64,000 nucleotides of DNA, taken from assembly GCF_002929215.1 (NCBI RefSeq), contig NZ_PJII01000001.1:558001-622000 (forward strand), read 5' to 3'. The number at the start of each line of letters is the position of its first letter. The stretch's first letter is position 1. The position numbers and the translations under genes are program-made. The stretch is from Arthrobacter sp. ZGTC412 (GTDB taxonomy: Bacteria; Actinomycetota; Actinomycetes; Actinomycetales; Micrococcaceae). This document shows positions 7,715 through 14,876 of this stretch, piece after piece. Below the pieces are notes generated by a model, which worked only from the letters and a program-made list of their open reading frames with translations, was not told the origin of the DNA and ran no database searches.

Positions 7715-8656
7715 TCAGGGGATGTTGGTGCCCCGCGCCGTCACCCAGAGCCGGTACCAGTCTGCCCGGCTCATGGCCTGGGCCACGCGGGCAGCGTCAG
7801 CGCAGGCACGGATCCGGCCGGGGTTGACCGTTCCGATCACCGGGGCGATACCCGCCGGGTGCTTCATCAGCCAGCCCAGCAGGACCGCCTCCCCCGAACT
7901 GCCGTACGTCCCGGCGAGCTCCGCCACCAGCTCCGCAGTGGCGGCTTCTGCCGACGTCGGGCTGTCCTGTTCCGCGCCCGTGTACAAGCCGCGGGCCAGG
8001 GAGCCGTAGGCCTGCAGGGTGATCGAGTTGCGGACGCAGTACTCCAGCGTGCCGTGCGGGAAGCTGTAGTCCAGGTGCTCGGCGTGGTTGACCAGCACCT
8101 GGCTTTCCAGCCAGGCCCGCTTGAGCAGGCTCATCTCCAGCTGGTTCGCCACCACCGGGGTTTCCAGCCGGTCCTGCAGCGCCTCAATCTGCGCTCCGGA
8201 CATGTTGGACACACCCAGCTGCCGGACCTTTCCTTCGGCCATCAGCTGCCCGACGGCGGCGCCCACCTCTGCGGGGTCTGCCAGGGGGTCCGGGCGGTGC
8301 AGCAGCAGGATGTCCACATAGTCCGTCCGCAGCCGCTTCAGGCTTTCGTTGACCCGCTCCAGGATGGCCTCACGGCTGAGGTCGTAATGTGTCTGCAGGC
8401 CGCGTTCGTTCAGCCTGATGCCACACTTGGTCTGCAACCGGATGCGGTCCCGAAGCCCGGGTGTTGCGGCCAGCACTTCGCCGAAGACTGCCTCGGATTT
8501 GCCGCTCCGGTAGATGTCCGCGTGGTCGAAGAGGGTGATCCCCGCGTGCAGCGCGGCCTCGACGGCGGCAGCGGCCTCGTCCACATGCTCACCTGCGTGC
8601 GGCTCGTCGGACCAGCTGCCGCCCAGGCCCATGCAGCCATAGATCAGTTCCTGCAT
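7715..8656 (-). CDS. Aldo/keto reductase
   Basis: A 313-residue NADPH-dependent (beta/alpha)8 oxidoreductase. Family signatures are LFDHADIYRSGKSE (catalytic Asp and Tyr), LQTKCGIRL (Lys), VDILLLHRPDPL (His), LGVSNMSGAQIEAL and a C-terminal PVIGTVNPGRI. It resembles the YdhF subgroup; the substrate is unknown. It follows the GH13 gene by 51 bp on the same strand and may be co-transcribed, suggesting a sugar-derived aldehyde or ketone, but this is only context. The ATG at 8656 overlaps the stop of a five-codon mini-ORF (8656-8673). Confidence 0.88.
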   Translation of the reverse strand: MQELIYGCMGLGGSWSDEPHAGEHVDEAAAAVEAALHAGITLFDHADIYRSGKSEAVFGEVLAATPGLRDRIRLQTKCGIRLNERGLQTHYDLSREAILERVNESLKRLRTDYVDILLLHRPDPLADPAEVGAAVGQLMAEGKVRQLGVSNMSGAQIEALQDRLETPVVANQLEMSLLKRAWLESQVLVNHAEHLDYSFPHGTLEYCVRNSITLQAYGSLARGLYTGAEQDSPTSAEAATAELVAELAGTYGSSGEAVLLGWLMKHPAGIAPVIGTVNPGRIRACADAARVAQAMSRADWYRLWVTARGTNIP

Positions 8657-8673
8657 CAGCTCAGCTCCTGCAT
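8656..8673 (-). other. Five-codon mini-ORF overlapping the aldo/keto reductase start
   Basis: The minus strand reads ATG CAG GAG CTG AGC TGA, and the A of its stop is the A of the reductase ATG (TGATG). The sequence is a near-copy of the reductase's own first codons, offset by 17 bp, so it looks like a small tandem duplication of the start region. It may act as a coupling leader or be a harmless duplication. Confidence 0.35.
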
Positions 8674-8707
8674 CAGGCTGTGCACCCCGCGAGGCATGGT
8701 GATGACA

Positions 8708-10420
8708 TCAGCGCAGCCACGCGGTGGTGTTGGCGGGCAGCTTGCCGTCCTCAAGGGGGGCGCTGCTGGCCAGGACCGTGCCTGCCGGAAGGTCGACGGC
8801 GGTGTCCCCGAAGTTGGTCACTGACTGCCAGCCGTTGGGGCGGCGGAAGTGCAGGACGTCCGGGGTGCCGGTCTCGACCCATTCCAGATCCTCGTCGGTC
8901 TGCAGTTCGCGGCGGAGCTTCAGGGCGGCGCGGTACAGCTCCACGGTGGAGCCCTGGGTACCGTCCTGTGCCTCCACCGCGTACTTGCTGAACCAGTCGG
9001 GCTGGGGCAGGTGCGCGCCGCCGGCGCCGAAGCCGAAGGAGGTTCCTTCCACCTTCCAGGGCAGCGGCACGCGGCAGCCGTCGCGGCCGATTTCCACACC
9101 CTTGTTACGGAAGAAGGACGGGTCCTGCCGCTCCGACTCTGGGATGTCGGCCACTTCCTGGAGGCCAAGTTCCTCGCCTTGGTACAGGTACGCGGAGCCC
9201 GGGACGGCGAGCATCAGCAGTGTGGCGGCGCGGGCACGGCGTTCACCAAGCTCCACGTCCAGCTCTCCGGCAGGGCCGCCGGCGAGCAGCCAGTCCTTGC
9301 CGTCCTGGCCCTTGGTGCGCTCCTTGCCCTTGGAGACCTGGGGCAGGCCGTAGCGGGTGGCGTGTCGGACAACGTCATGGTTGGAGAAGACCCACGTGGA
9401 GGAGGCGCCGGTGGCGGCAGCCTCGGCGAGGTTCCGGGTGATGATTTCGCGGTACTCGGCGCCGTCGAAGTCGGCCTGCAGCAGGTCGAAGTTGAAGGCC
9501 TGGCCGAGGCCCTGCGGGCTGGCGTAGCGGGCACGCCGGGTCGCGTGGACCCAGGCTTCGGCGACGGCAGTGCGCGGCGGGTTGTACTCGTTGAACACCT
9601 CGCGCCATTCGGCGTAGATCTCGTGGACCTCGTCGCGGTCCCAGAAGGGGTGGGTGCCGTCGTCGAATCCGTCCACACCGGTGTTGGCCGCGCTCAATTC
9701 CAGCTTCGAGAGCAGGGGTTCAGTGAGGTCTTTCGTGAGTGCGTGGGCGACGTCCACCCGGAACCCGTCAACGCCCCGGTCGGACCAGAACCGCAGGGTC
9801 TTGAGGAAGTCCTCGCGGATTTCCCGGTTGGACCAGTTCAGGTCCGGCTGCTCCTTGGCGAAGATGTGCATGTACCACTGCCCAGGGGTGCCGTCGGGTT
9901 CGGTGATGCGCTCCCAGGCGGGGCCGCCGAAAACGGAGTCCCAGTCTGACGGCGGAAACTCACCGTTGGGGCCCTTGCCATCACGGAAGATGTAGCGGTC
10001 ACGGGCGGGTGAACCCTTGGGTGAGGCGAGTGCTTCCTTGAACCACTCGTGCCGGTCCGAGGAGTGGTTGGGCACAATGTCCGCGATGAGCTTGATGCCG
10101 GCCTCATGCAGGGCGTTGGCCATCTCGTCGAAATCCTCGAGGGTTCCCAGCTTCGGATCCACATCGCGGTAGTCATCCACGTCGTAGCCGCCGTCTGCCA
10201 GCGCCGAGGGGTAGAACGGGCTCAGCCAGACGGCGTCGATCCCCAGCGACTTCAGGTACGGGACCTTCGAGGTGATGCCCTTGAGGTCACCGATGCCGTC
10301 GCCGTTGGAGTCCGCGAAGCTCCGCGGGTAGATCTGGTACACGGAGGCCTGGCGCCACCAGTTTGGATCGGCCAGGCGGTCGGAATCGGAAAGGGTTGCC
10401 AGTGTGGCGGTGGTGGACAA
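8708..10420 (-). CDS. GH13 alpha-glucosidase / oligo-1,6-glucosidase-type enzyme
   Basis: A 570-residue cytoplasmic glycoside hydrolase family 13 enzyme releasing glucose from alpha-glucosides such as maltose, isomaltose or sucrose. It shows all four GH13 regions: DIVPNHSSD (I), GFRVDVAHAL with the nucleophile Asp (II), AVAEAW with the acid/base Glu (III) and FSNHD (IV). There is no signal peptide. The start is TTG at 10420, with AAAGGA upstream. It diverges from a ROK regulator across a 96-bp AT-rich spacer and is probably repressed by it in the absence of sugar. The linkage specificity is not readable. Confidence 0.92.
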   Translation of the reverse strand: MSTTATLATLSDSDRLADPNWWRQASVYQIYPRSFADSNGDGIGDLKGITSKVPYLKSLGIDAVWLSPFYPSALADGGYDVDDYRDVDPKLGTLEDFDEMANALHEAGIKLIADIVPNHSSDRHEWFKEALASPKGSPARDRYIFRDGKGPNGEFPPSDWDSVFGGPAWERITEPDGTPGQWYMHIFAKEQPDLNWSNREIREDFLKTLRFWSDRGVDGFRVDVAHALTKDLTEPLLSKLELSAANTGVDGFDDGTHPFWDRDEVHEIYAEWREVFNEYNPPRTAVAEAWVHATRRARYASPQGLGQAFNFDLLQADFDGAEYREIITRNLAEAAATGASSTWVFSNHDVVRHATRYGLPQVSKGKERTKGQDGKDWLLAGGPAGELDVELGERRARAATLLMLAVPGSAYLYQGEELGLQEVADIPESERQDPSFFRNKGVEIGRDGCRVPLPWKVEGTSFGFGAGGAHLPQPDWFSKYAVEAQDGTQGSTVELYRAALKLRRELQTDEDLEWVETGTPDVLHFRRPNGWQSVTNFGDTAVDLPAGTVLASSAPLEDGKLPANTTAWLR

Positions 10421-10462
10421 GGGGTGATCCTTTGCTTCTTGTCGACTATATTTATTTTGACT

Positions 10463-10472
10463 CTAAATTTAG
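10463..10472. promoter_or_regulatory. CTAAATTTAG palindrome, putative ROK operator
   Basis: A perfect 10-bp palindrome in an AT-rich island (about 10447-10472) within the 96-bp spacer between the divergent GH13 and ROK genes. TTGACT at 10457-10462 could be a -35 element for the ROK gene. AT-rich inverted repeats are typical operators of ROK repressors. Confidence 0.45.
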
Positions 10473-10516
10473 TTGCCCGATCATTATCTGGCGCGACGTA
10501 CGGAAAGGTCAACAGC

Positions 10517-11725
10517 ATGGCTGATACGGCCGCGGCAACACCGCAGCTGCTGCGCAGGGTCAGTGCCGGTTCCGTGCTGGAGTTCATGCGCTCCTCCAGC
10601 GACGTGACCGTCACGGCGGTCATGGAAGCAACGGGACTGACGCGTGCCACAGCCATCGCGGTCTGTGAAGACCTCAAAGAACGGGGTTGGATCCGGGAGC
10701 TGGAAAACCAGCGGGCTTTTGGCGGGTACCAGAAGGGTCGACCCGCCAGGCGTTTCGAGCTGAACGAACGGGCCGGCTACGTACTGGGCATGGACGTCGG
10801 GGTGTCCAAGGCAACGGTGGTGGTGTCCGATCTCCGCGGGGACGTCCTTGGCAAGTCAAGCCTGCCGTTCCCGGATGCGGAGATATCGGCGGAGGAACGC
10901 GTCTCCGTCATCGACCGCGCGGCCCTGATGGCCCTGGACAGCGCGGGCGCCTCGCCCGATTCTGTCCTGGCGGTAGCCGCCGGCATCGCTGCCCCCGTGG
11001 ACCGAAACGGGGACGTGCTGGTGACCCAGCACTTCTGGGGACTGTTCGACGTCGGCCTGAAGTCAGCGCTGCGGGAGCGGCACGGCTGGACAGTGCTGCT
11101 GGAAAACGACGCCAACCTTGCAGCCCTTGGGGACCGCTGGCGGGGTGCTGCGGCGGGAGTCGAGGACGTCGTCGTGATTCTTGCCAGCGAACGCCTGGGT
11201 GCAGGGATGCTCGACGGCGGGCGGCTGCTCCACGGCAGCCGCGGCGGCGCCGGCGAGCTCGCATTCCTCGAACAGGTCCAGGGTGTGGGCGACACGTTCG
11301 GTATCGCAAGCCTCGCCAGGGTCTGGGCCGCACAAGCCCTCGCCGGCAAGGCGAGGACGTCCCTTCGCGCCCACCTGCAGCATGGCGGCGCGGAAGCTGA
11401 GCACGTCTTTGCAGCCGCCGCTGAAGGGGATGCCGTGGCCCTGAAGATCCTCGACCGCCTGGCCGACAGGATGGCCAGGGTGATTGGCGCGGTGGCGACG
11501 ATGCTCAACCCTGAGCTGGTGGTGATTGGCGGCGCAGTGGCCAACTCCGCCGGGGTGCTGCTGGAACCGATTGCCGGGAAGCTGAAGGAGTTCACCGCCA
11601 CGCCGCCGCGGGTGGCGGTATCGCCGCTGGGCGACTCGATCGTCACCGTCGGTGCTGTGCGCGCCGGCTTGGACTATGTGGAGAGGAACTCCTTGGACCT
11701 GGAGCTGGCTGGGGCAGTCAGCTAA
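10517..11725 (+). CDS. ROK-family transcriptional regulator
   Basis: A 402-residue repressor with an N-terminal winged helix (about residues 10-60: TVTAVMEATGLTRATAIAV) and a C-terminal sugar-kinase-like ROK domain (LGMDVGVSKATVVVSD phosphate loop; LLENDANLAALGD; LNPELVVIGG). The usual ROK zinc motif with three cysteines (CxCGxxGC) is absent; the corresponding stretch reads LAFLEQVQGVGDTFG. The start at 10517 follows a GGAAAGG Shine-Dalgarno. Divergence from the GH13 gene makes that gene the obvious target, with a glucoside or glucose as effector. The 3' end overlaps the opposing gene by 8 bp. Confidence 0.88.
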   Translation: MADTAAATPQLLRRVSAGSVLEFMRSSSDVTVTAVMEATGLTRATAIAVCEDLKERGWIRELENQRAFGGYQKGRPARRFELNERAGYVLGMDVGVSKATVVVSDLRGDVLGKSSLPFPDAEISAEERVSVIDRAALMALDSAGASPDSVLAVAAGIAAPVDRNGDVLVTQHFWGLFDVGLKSALRERHGWTVLLENDANLAALGDRWRGAAAGVEDVVVILASERLGAGMLDGGRLLHGSRGGAGELAFLEQVQGVGDTFGIASLARVWAAQALAGKARTSLRAHLQHGGAEAEHVFAAAAEGDAVALKILDRLADRMARVIGAVATMLNPELVVIGGAVANSAGVLLEPIAGKLKEFTATPPRVAVSPLGDSIVTVGAVRAGLDYVERNSLDLELAGAVS

Positions 11726-12377
11726 GTGACTCCAGCGCGGCGGCAACCGGCAGCGAGCCGTCGCAGAATTCAATCATCCGGCCAGCCGTCTCCGGCAGGT
11801 CCAGTACCGCAGCCGCCACGATCGCCGTGTTGCTGCGCGACGTTCCCCGGTCCCCCTCTCCCGGTTCGGGGTCCACCTTGATCGAGCCGGTGCCGGGTTT
11901 GTCCGTCAGGGTGCCGGGCCCCAGGATGGTCCAGGCGAGGTTGGTGCCGCGAAGATAGTCATCAGCGGCAGCTTTGGCTTCGGCGTAGGCGAAGAAGCCG
12001 TTGCTCTCCGGCACGCCGTGGTCCTTGCGGGCTCCCAGGTAGGACACCATCACATAGCGGTTCACTCCCGCCTGCGCTGCGGCGTCCATCGACCGGATGG
12101 CAGCATCCCGGTCCACGGCGTACGTGCGGGCCGGGTTCCCGCCGCCCGCGCCCGCGGACCAGACCACGGCGTCGTGGCCCTGCAGCGCCTCGGCGATTGC
12201 CGCCGTCGTCGAATTCTCAATATCAAGGACCGACGGCGTTGCGCCCGTCTCCGCGACGTCGGACGTATGGTCCGGGTTACGGAAAAACGAGGTGACGCTG
12301 TGGCCCTCTTCGGTGAGCAGGGTGGACAGGTGGAGGGCCACTTTGCCGTGGCCGCCGATGATTGCGATTCGGGTCAT
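11718..12377 (-). CDS. NAD(P)H-binding atypical SDR
   Basis: A 219-residue Rossmann protein of the atypical short-chain dehydrogenase (NAD(P)H-binding, YwnB/BVR-B-like) type. It starts MTRIAIIGGHGKVALHL (glycine-rich loop), has SFFRNPDHTSDV as the NADP-phosphate-binding region, and contains WSAGAGGGNPARTYAVDRD and YVMVSYLGARKDHG. I chose the ATG at 12377 because the Rossmann strand begins there and a CAGAAT box lies 6 nt upstream. The substrate is unknown. The stop overlaps that of the ROK gene. Confidence 0.82.
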   Translation of the reverse strand: MTRIAIIGGHGKVALHLSTLLTEEGHSVTSFFRNPDHTSDVAETGATPSVLDIENSTTAAIAEALQGHDAVVWSAGAGGGNPARTYAVDRDAAIRSMDAAAQAGVNRYVMVSYLGARKDHGVPESNGFFAYAEAKAAADDYLRGTNLAWTILGPGTLTDKPGTGSIKVDPEPGEGDRGTSRSNTAIVAAAVLDLPETAGRMIEFCDGSLPVAAALESLS

Positions 12378-12439
12378 GGCCCCATTCTGCCCCCCGCCCC
12401 GCGGATGCCACACCCCCGGCGCGTTGGGACTGAACAGGC

Positions 12440-12997
12440 TCAGAGGACGGTGCGGTACCTGAGGTACACCACGCCGTTGCGGAACCTGCGCTCCTCCTGC
12501 AGTTCGAGCCGCAGGTTCAGGCCGTCCGGAAGGAACCGCAGTCCTCCTCCCACGGCTACCGGGTTGAGGAAGATTTGGCACTCGTCCACGAGCCCCGCCC
12601 GGAGCGCAGCAGCGGCCAGTGTGGCGCCGCCGATGCTGATGCTGCCGCCTGCGCTGGCCTTCAGCTCGCTCACGGCCCCGGGGTCGAAGGCCCGTTCCAG
12701 GCGGGTGCGGGGGGTGGTGGGATTGGCCAGCGAAGCTGAGTAGACAACTTTGTCTGCCCCTTGCCAGATACGGGCGAAGTCCTGGATGACCGGCGGATCA
12801 TCGGGACCGCCCATCGTTTCCCAGACTGACATAACCTCGTACATACGACGCCCTAAAAGGTACGTTCCGGCGTCGCGCTCGAGATCGTTGACGAAGGCAT
12901 GGACTTCTTCATCGGGAGCGCTCCAGTCGAAGTTGCCGCTGCTGTCCGCCACGTATCCGTCCAGGGAAGTGATGCCGGAGTAGATGAGCTGCGCCAT
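12440..12997 (-). CDS. Dihydrofolate-reductase-like protein (RibD C-terminal family)
   Basis: A 185-residue protein of the RibD C-terminal/DHFR-like fold, seen from MAQLIYSGITSLDGYVAD at the N-terminus, TYLLGRRMYEVMSVWE, VVYSASL and GSISIGGATLAAAALRAGLVDE. These proteins are probable NADPH-dependent reductases; few have known substrates and they are generally not the folate enzyme. It is transcribed towards the 12377 gene. A CAGAAT box 6 nt before the ATG matches the layout of that neighbour. Confidence 0.85.
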   Translation of the reverse strand: MAQLIYSGITSLDGYVADSSGNFDWSAPDEEVHAFVNDLERDAGTYLLGRRMYEVMSVWETMGGPDDPPVIQDFARIWQGADKVVYSASLANPTTPRTRLERAFDPGAVSELKASAGGSISIGGATLAAAALRAGLVDECQIFLNPVAVGGGLRFLPDGLNLRLELQEERRFRNGVVYLRYRTVL

Positions 12998-13063
12998 GGG
13001 CCCATTCTGCCCGAGGCGCGTGTCCCTGGTAAGGCCTGCGGCTCCCGGGGCAGAGTTCCGGGC

Positions 13064-13879
13064 CTACCTGCTGTCCGGTGCCTGCCGGTCCCGGACGAAG
13101 GACTGTTGGGCCAGGGTCCAGGCGTTGGTGACGGTCCAGTAGACCAGGACGCCGATGGGGAAGAAGACCCCGCCCACTGCGAACACCACCGGAAGGATGT
13201 ACAGCAGCATCTTTTGCTGGCGCATGAACGGGCTTTCCTCGGCCCCGGCCGGCACATTCCTCGCCATCACCAGTTTTTGCGTGATGAACTGCGCCGCACT
13301 CATGGCAAGGATCATCAACAGGGTCAGCACTACAACGGCGACCTGGTCGCCATCCCCGCCATGCAGTACGGATGCGGTCAGCGGGGCGCCGAAAATGCTG
13401 GATTCGTCGAACTGCACCACCTGGTCGTGACTCATCGCACCGATCCCCTCCCCCTGCCTTGCCCGGGTGCTGATGCCGGAAAGGACCTGGAACAGGGCAA
13501 AGAAGAACGGCACCTGGATCAGCATGGGCAGGCAGGCCGAGAAGGGGTTGGTCCCGTGCTTTTTGTACAATGCCATCTGCTCCTGCGCCATTGACTGGCG
13601 GGAAAGCGGGTCCGTTTTTCCTTGGTACTTTTCCTGCAACGTCTTCAGGTCAGGCTGCAGGAGCCTCATCCGGCTTTGGGCGTCAAGCTGCTTCAGGAAC
13701 ACGGGAATCAGGGCGGCACGTATCACCAGTACCAGCCCAATGATGGACAGCGTCCACGTCCAGCCGCCGGCAGCCGGCATCCCGACGGCGCTCAACCCAT
13801 CATGGAAGCCGATCATGATGACGGACACAACCCACCTGAACGGAACCATGATCGCGTCAAAGTCCATGTGTTCCCCCAT
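13064..13879 (-). CDS. yidC: YidC/Oxa1-family membrane protein insertase (second-type, short)
   Basis: A 271-residue polytopic insertase helping integral membrane proteins to fold, with or without SecYEG. The conserved core is present: an N-terminal segment, a basic cytoplasmic loop (MRLLQPDLKTLQEKYQGK), MAQEQMALYKKHGTNPFSACLPMLIQVPFFFALF, and C-terminal helices ending LVYWTVTNAWTLAQQSF. It is shorter than the housekeeping YidC expected near dnaA/rpmH, so it is probably a paralogue. An uncharacterised 117-residue gene lies 18 bp upstream in the same orientation. Confidence 0.88.
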   Translation of the reverse strand: MGEHMDFDAIMVPFRWVVSVIMIGFHDGLSAVGMPAAGGWTWTLSIIGLVLVIRAALIPVFLKQLDAQSRMRLLQPDLKTLQEKYQGKTDPLSRQSMAQEQMALYKKHGTNPFSACLPMLIQVPFFFALFQVLSGISTRARQGEGIGAMSHDQVVQFDESSIFGAPLTASVLHGGDGDQVAVVVLTLLMILAMSAAQFITQKLVMARNVPAGAEESPFMRQQKMLLYILPVVFAVGGVFFPIGVLVYWTVTNAWTLAQQSFVRDRQAPDSR

Positions 13880-13897
13880 CCGTCAGATGCGGCAAAG

Positions 13898-14251
13898 CTA
13901 CGGCGAAACAGTGAACTTGTCACGCTTTCGTGCCCTGGGCCCGTCGAGGCCGTCTATGTTGGCGAAGAGCACGTCCAGGCGGTGCTCGGTGCGCTGCCGC
14001 AGGTCGATGAGGACCTCGGCCGCCGCGTCGGTCACGATGGTGCGCCCGGTCGCCTCCATGATTCCCGCCGGCGCGGTCGTCACTGCGGCGTCGTCGGTCT
14101 GGTAGTACTTTTGCCCCACCTGCCCGGTCACCAGCACCACACCGGTGTTCCGGTCGACGAAATCCCGGCTCGCGCTGGAGAAGACCACCGCCCCCGGGTT
14201 GGCGCTCCCGCTGCCCCATATGTCGTTGTTGTCCTTGAGCCAGCCATACAT
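13898..14251 (-). CDS. Small protein upstream of yidC, unknown function
   Basis: A soluble-looking 117-residue protein (start MYGWLKDNNDIWGSGSA at 14251), rich in Asp, Thr and Val, ending RARKRDKFTVSP. No signal peptide or membrane helix is apparent, and I recognise no family. I reject longer starts because they run into the tRNA-Met gene and its terminator. The Shine-Dalgarno is weak (GGCAGG adjacent to the ATG). The stop lies 18 bp before the yidC ATG, so the two are probably co-transcribed. Confidence 0.55.
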   Translation of the reverse strand: MYGWLKDNNDIWGSGSANPGAVVFSSASRDFVDRNTGVVLVTGQVGQKYYQTDDAAVTTAPAGIMEATGRTIVTDAAAEVLIDLRQRTEHRLDVLFANIDGLDGPRARKRDKFTVSP

Positions 14252-14280
14252 CCTGCCGCGCCAGGGACTTCCAAGCAAGG

Positions 14281-14318
14281 AAAAAACCCCCGGAATCTCA
14301 AGGAATCCGGGGGTTTTT
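14281..14318 (-). terminator. Rho-independent terminator after tRNA-Met
   Basis: Minus-strand hairpin with CCCCCGGA / TCCGGGGG arms followed by a run of T residues, 6 nt beyond the 3' end of tRNA-Met. Confidence 0.85.
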
Positions 14319-14323
14319 CTCTG

Positions 14324-14397
14324 TAGCGGTGGGGAGGCTCGATCTCCCGACCTCACGATTATGAGTCGTGCGCTCTAACCAACTGAGCTACACCGCC
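14324..14397 (-). tRNA. tRNA-Met (CAT anticodon)
   Basis: A cloverleaf on the minus strand: acceptor GGCGGTG/CACCGCT (first pair G-U), T8-A9, D stem GCTC, anticodon stem CGACT-CATAA with CAT, and T loop GTTCGA-like (GATCGAGCC). CCA is not encoded. The first base pair suggests an elongator tRNA rather than the initiator, although a CAT tRNA modified to read AUA cannot be excluded. Confidence 0.9.
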
Positions 14398-14405
14398 ACG
14401 AATGA

Positions 14406-14447
14406 GAAAAACCTGTGTCAAGCCGGTCAAAACCGCCTTGACACAGG
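14406..14447 (-). terminator. Terminator between tRNA-Thr and tRNA-Met
   Basis: CCTGTGTCAAG (14412-14422) pairs with CTTGACACAGG (14437-14447). On the minus strand the stem is followed by TTTTT. It would end the tRNA-Thr transcript or act as a processing hairpin if both tRNAs are read together. Confidence 0.75.
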
Positions 14448-14458
14448 CTCTCATTCAG

Positions 14459-14530
14459 AGCCCCCCACCGGAATCGATCCGGTGACCTCGTTCTTACCAA
14501 GAACGCGCTCTACCACTGAGCTAGGGGGGC
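14459..14530 (-). tRNA. tRNA-Thr (GGT anticodon)
   Basis: A cloverleaf on the minus strand: acceptor GCCCCCC/GGGGGGC, T8-A9, D arm GCTCAGTGGTAGAGC, anticodon loop TTGGTAA with GGT, T loop GATTC-type (GGATCGATTCC). CCA is not encoded. Confidence 0.92.
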
Positions 14531-14541
14531 AACGAGTAAAT

Positions 14542-14570
14542 ACTCTACCGGAAGATTCCACCACCAACAA
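14542..14570 (-). promoter_or_regulatory. tRNA-Thr promoter (TTGTTG-17-TAGAGT)
   Basis: On the minus strand TTGTTG (14565-14570) and TAGAGT (14542-14547) are separated by exactly 17 bp, placing transcription start within a few bases of the mature tRNA 5' end at 14530. Confidence 0.6.
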
Positions 14571-14819
14571 ATCGGCGTCCGGGCAGGTCAGGAGGTATCA
14601 AAACCGTCGCCCTGCACCCCGCCAATGGCCTGGAAACGCCGGGAAATCAAGGAAAACCGAACCCTCAACGAACACAGGCGAGCCAGTGCGGGCGACCTTT
14701 TGGCGGCGCACTTGGGTTAGTGTGTCCATCCCCACACTCCCCGCGAGGTTCTGTTATCCACGTCCGGAGACGCGGGCCGCCCGGATGTCCCGGTTGTGGA
14801 AACTTCAGGCGCTTAAACG

Positions 14820-14851
14820 CCGGTGGGCCGGCTCGAAAGCCGGCCCACCGG
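14820..14851 (-). terminator. Terminator hairpin after the DEAD-box helicase gene
   Basis: A perfect 14-bp GC-rich stem (CCGGTGGGCCGGCT / AGCCGGCCCACCGG) with a CGAA tetraloop, 26 bp past the helicase stop. The T-run is poor. The rest of 14571-14819 shows no gene or repeat that I can support. Confidence 0.65.
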
Positions 14852-14876
14852 GGGAACGTGTCAGACTAGCTGACGG

